The translations under genes and the position numbers were made by a program. DNA of 6,324 nt from Hyphomicrobiales bacterium (GTDB lineage: Bacteria > Pseudomonadota > Alphaproteobacteria > Parvibaculales > Parvibaculaceae), in the NCBI GenBank assembly GCA_015655095.1, contig JAATFR010000116.1, positions 1-6,324 on the forward strand, read 5' to 3'. Below are positions 6,250-6,324 of the stretch, in pieces. Numbering within the stretch: position 1 is the first letter of the stretch; each line of letters begins with the position of its first letter. The notes under the pieces are model-generated. The model did not search any database and had not been told where the DNA came from. It was given only the letters and a program-made list of their open reading frames with translations.

Positions 6250-6324
6250 TCATTCCGGCGTGAAAATGTTCAACCCGCTTTGGCTGGAACTTACCCTGCC
6301 CTTGCGGCCAAGCTGCTCGTTGGC
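6250..6324 (-). CDS. possible C-terminal end of an unidentified gene (5' partial)
   Basis: From the right edge a minus-strand frame runs 24 codons to TGA 6252-6250, reading ANEQLGRKGR and ending GLNIFTPE. It is in the same orientation as the SDR gene and ends 136 bp before it, a plausible spacing. I do not recognise the peptide. At this length an open frame is expected by chance, so this is only a candidate. A plus-strand alternative is an ATG at 6266 whose frame stays open to the edge; it has no clear ribosome binding site. Confidence 0.3.
   Translation of the reverse strand, partial: ANEQLGRKGRVSSSQSGLNIFTPE

Overview
The window looks like ordinary chromosomal DNA from a GC-rich alphaproteobacterium. 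The clues are a trigger factor with an alphaproteobacterial-style MQVTET start, a tRNA-Leu(UAG) with encoded CCA, and strong third-position GC bias in every gene. A marine or freshwater lineage such as the Hyphomonadaceae/Maricaulales is possible, but that is a guess and not something the sequence proves. No insertion sequence, phage gene, CRISPR array or integrase is visible. All complete genes lie on the minus strand and are densely packed; only a gene tail at the left edge is on the plus strand.

Layout from left to right: (1) 2-175 (+) is the C-terminal end of a tetratricopeptide-repeat protein. It faces 313-1329 (-), a zinc-free medium-chain dehydrogenase/reductase of the quinone-oxidoreductase type; the 137 bp between these convergent genes hold only weak inverted repeats. 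(2) 1420-2892 (-) is tig, trigger factor, with an unusual histidine-rich C-terminal tail (15 His in the last 41 residues). (3) 2976-3060 (-) is tRNA-Leu(UAG), just upstream of tig. (4) A 124-bp spacer with a strong GC hairpin separates the tRNA from the minus-strand group SDR (5316-6113), histidine phosphatase (4663-5253) and nnr (3185-4663). (5) At the right edge a 24-codon minus-strand reading frame could be the tail of one more gene, but this is uncertain.

Transcription runs right to left. The SDR, the phosphatase and the bifunctional NAD(P)HX repair enzyme could form one operon: the phosphatase and nnr share a TGATG stop/start overlap, while the SDR is separated from the phosphatase by 62 bp. 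The SDR and MDR are both NAD(P)(H)-dependent oxidoreductases and Nnr repairs damaged NAD(P)H, so there is a loose redox-cofactor theme. This may be coincidence. The tRNA and tig form a second block, followed after 90 bp by the MDR gene, where clpP-clpX-lon would often be expected downstream of tig.

I see no convincing new multi-gene system. The most notable items are the His-rich trigger factor tail, the phosphatase-nnr coupling, an Asn-to-Asp change at the fourth SDR catalytic position, and the hairpin and repeat structure around the tRNA leader.
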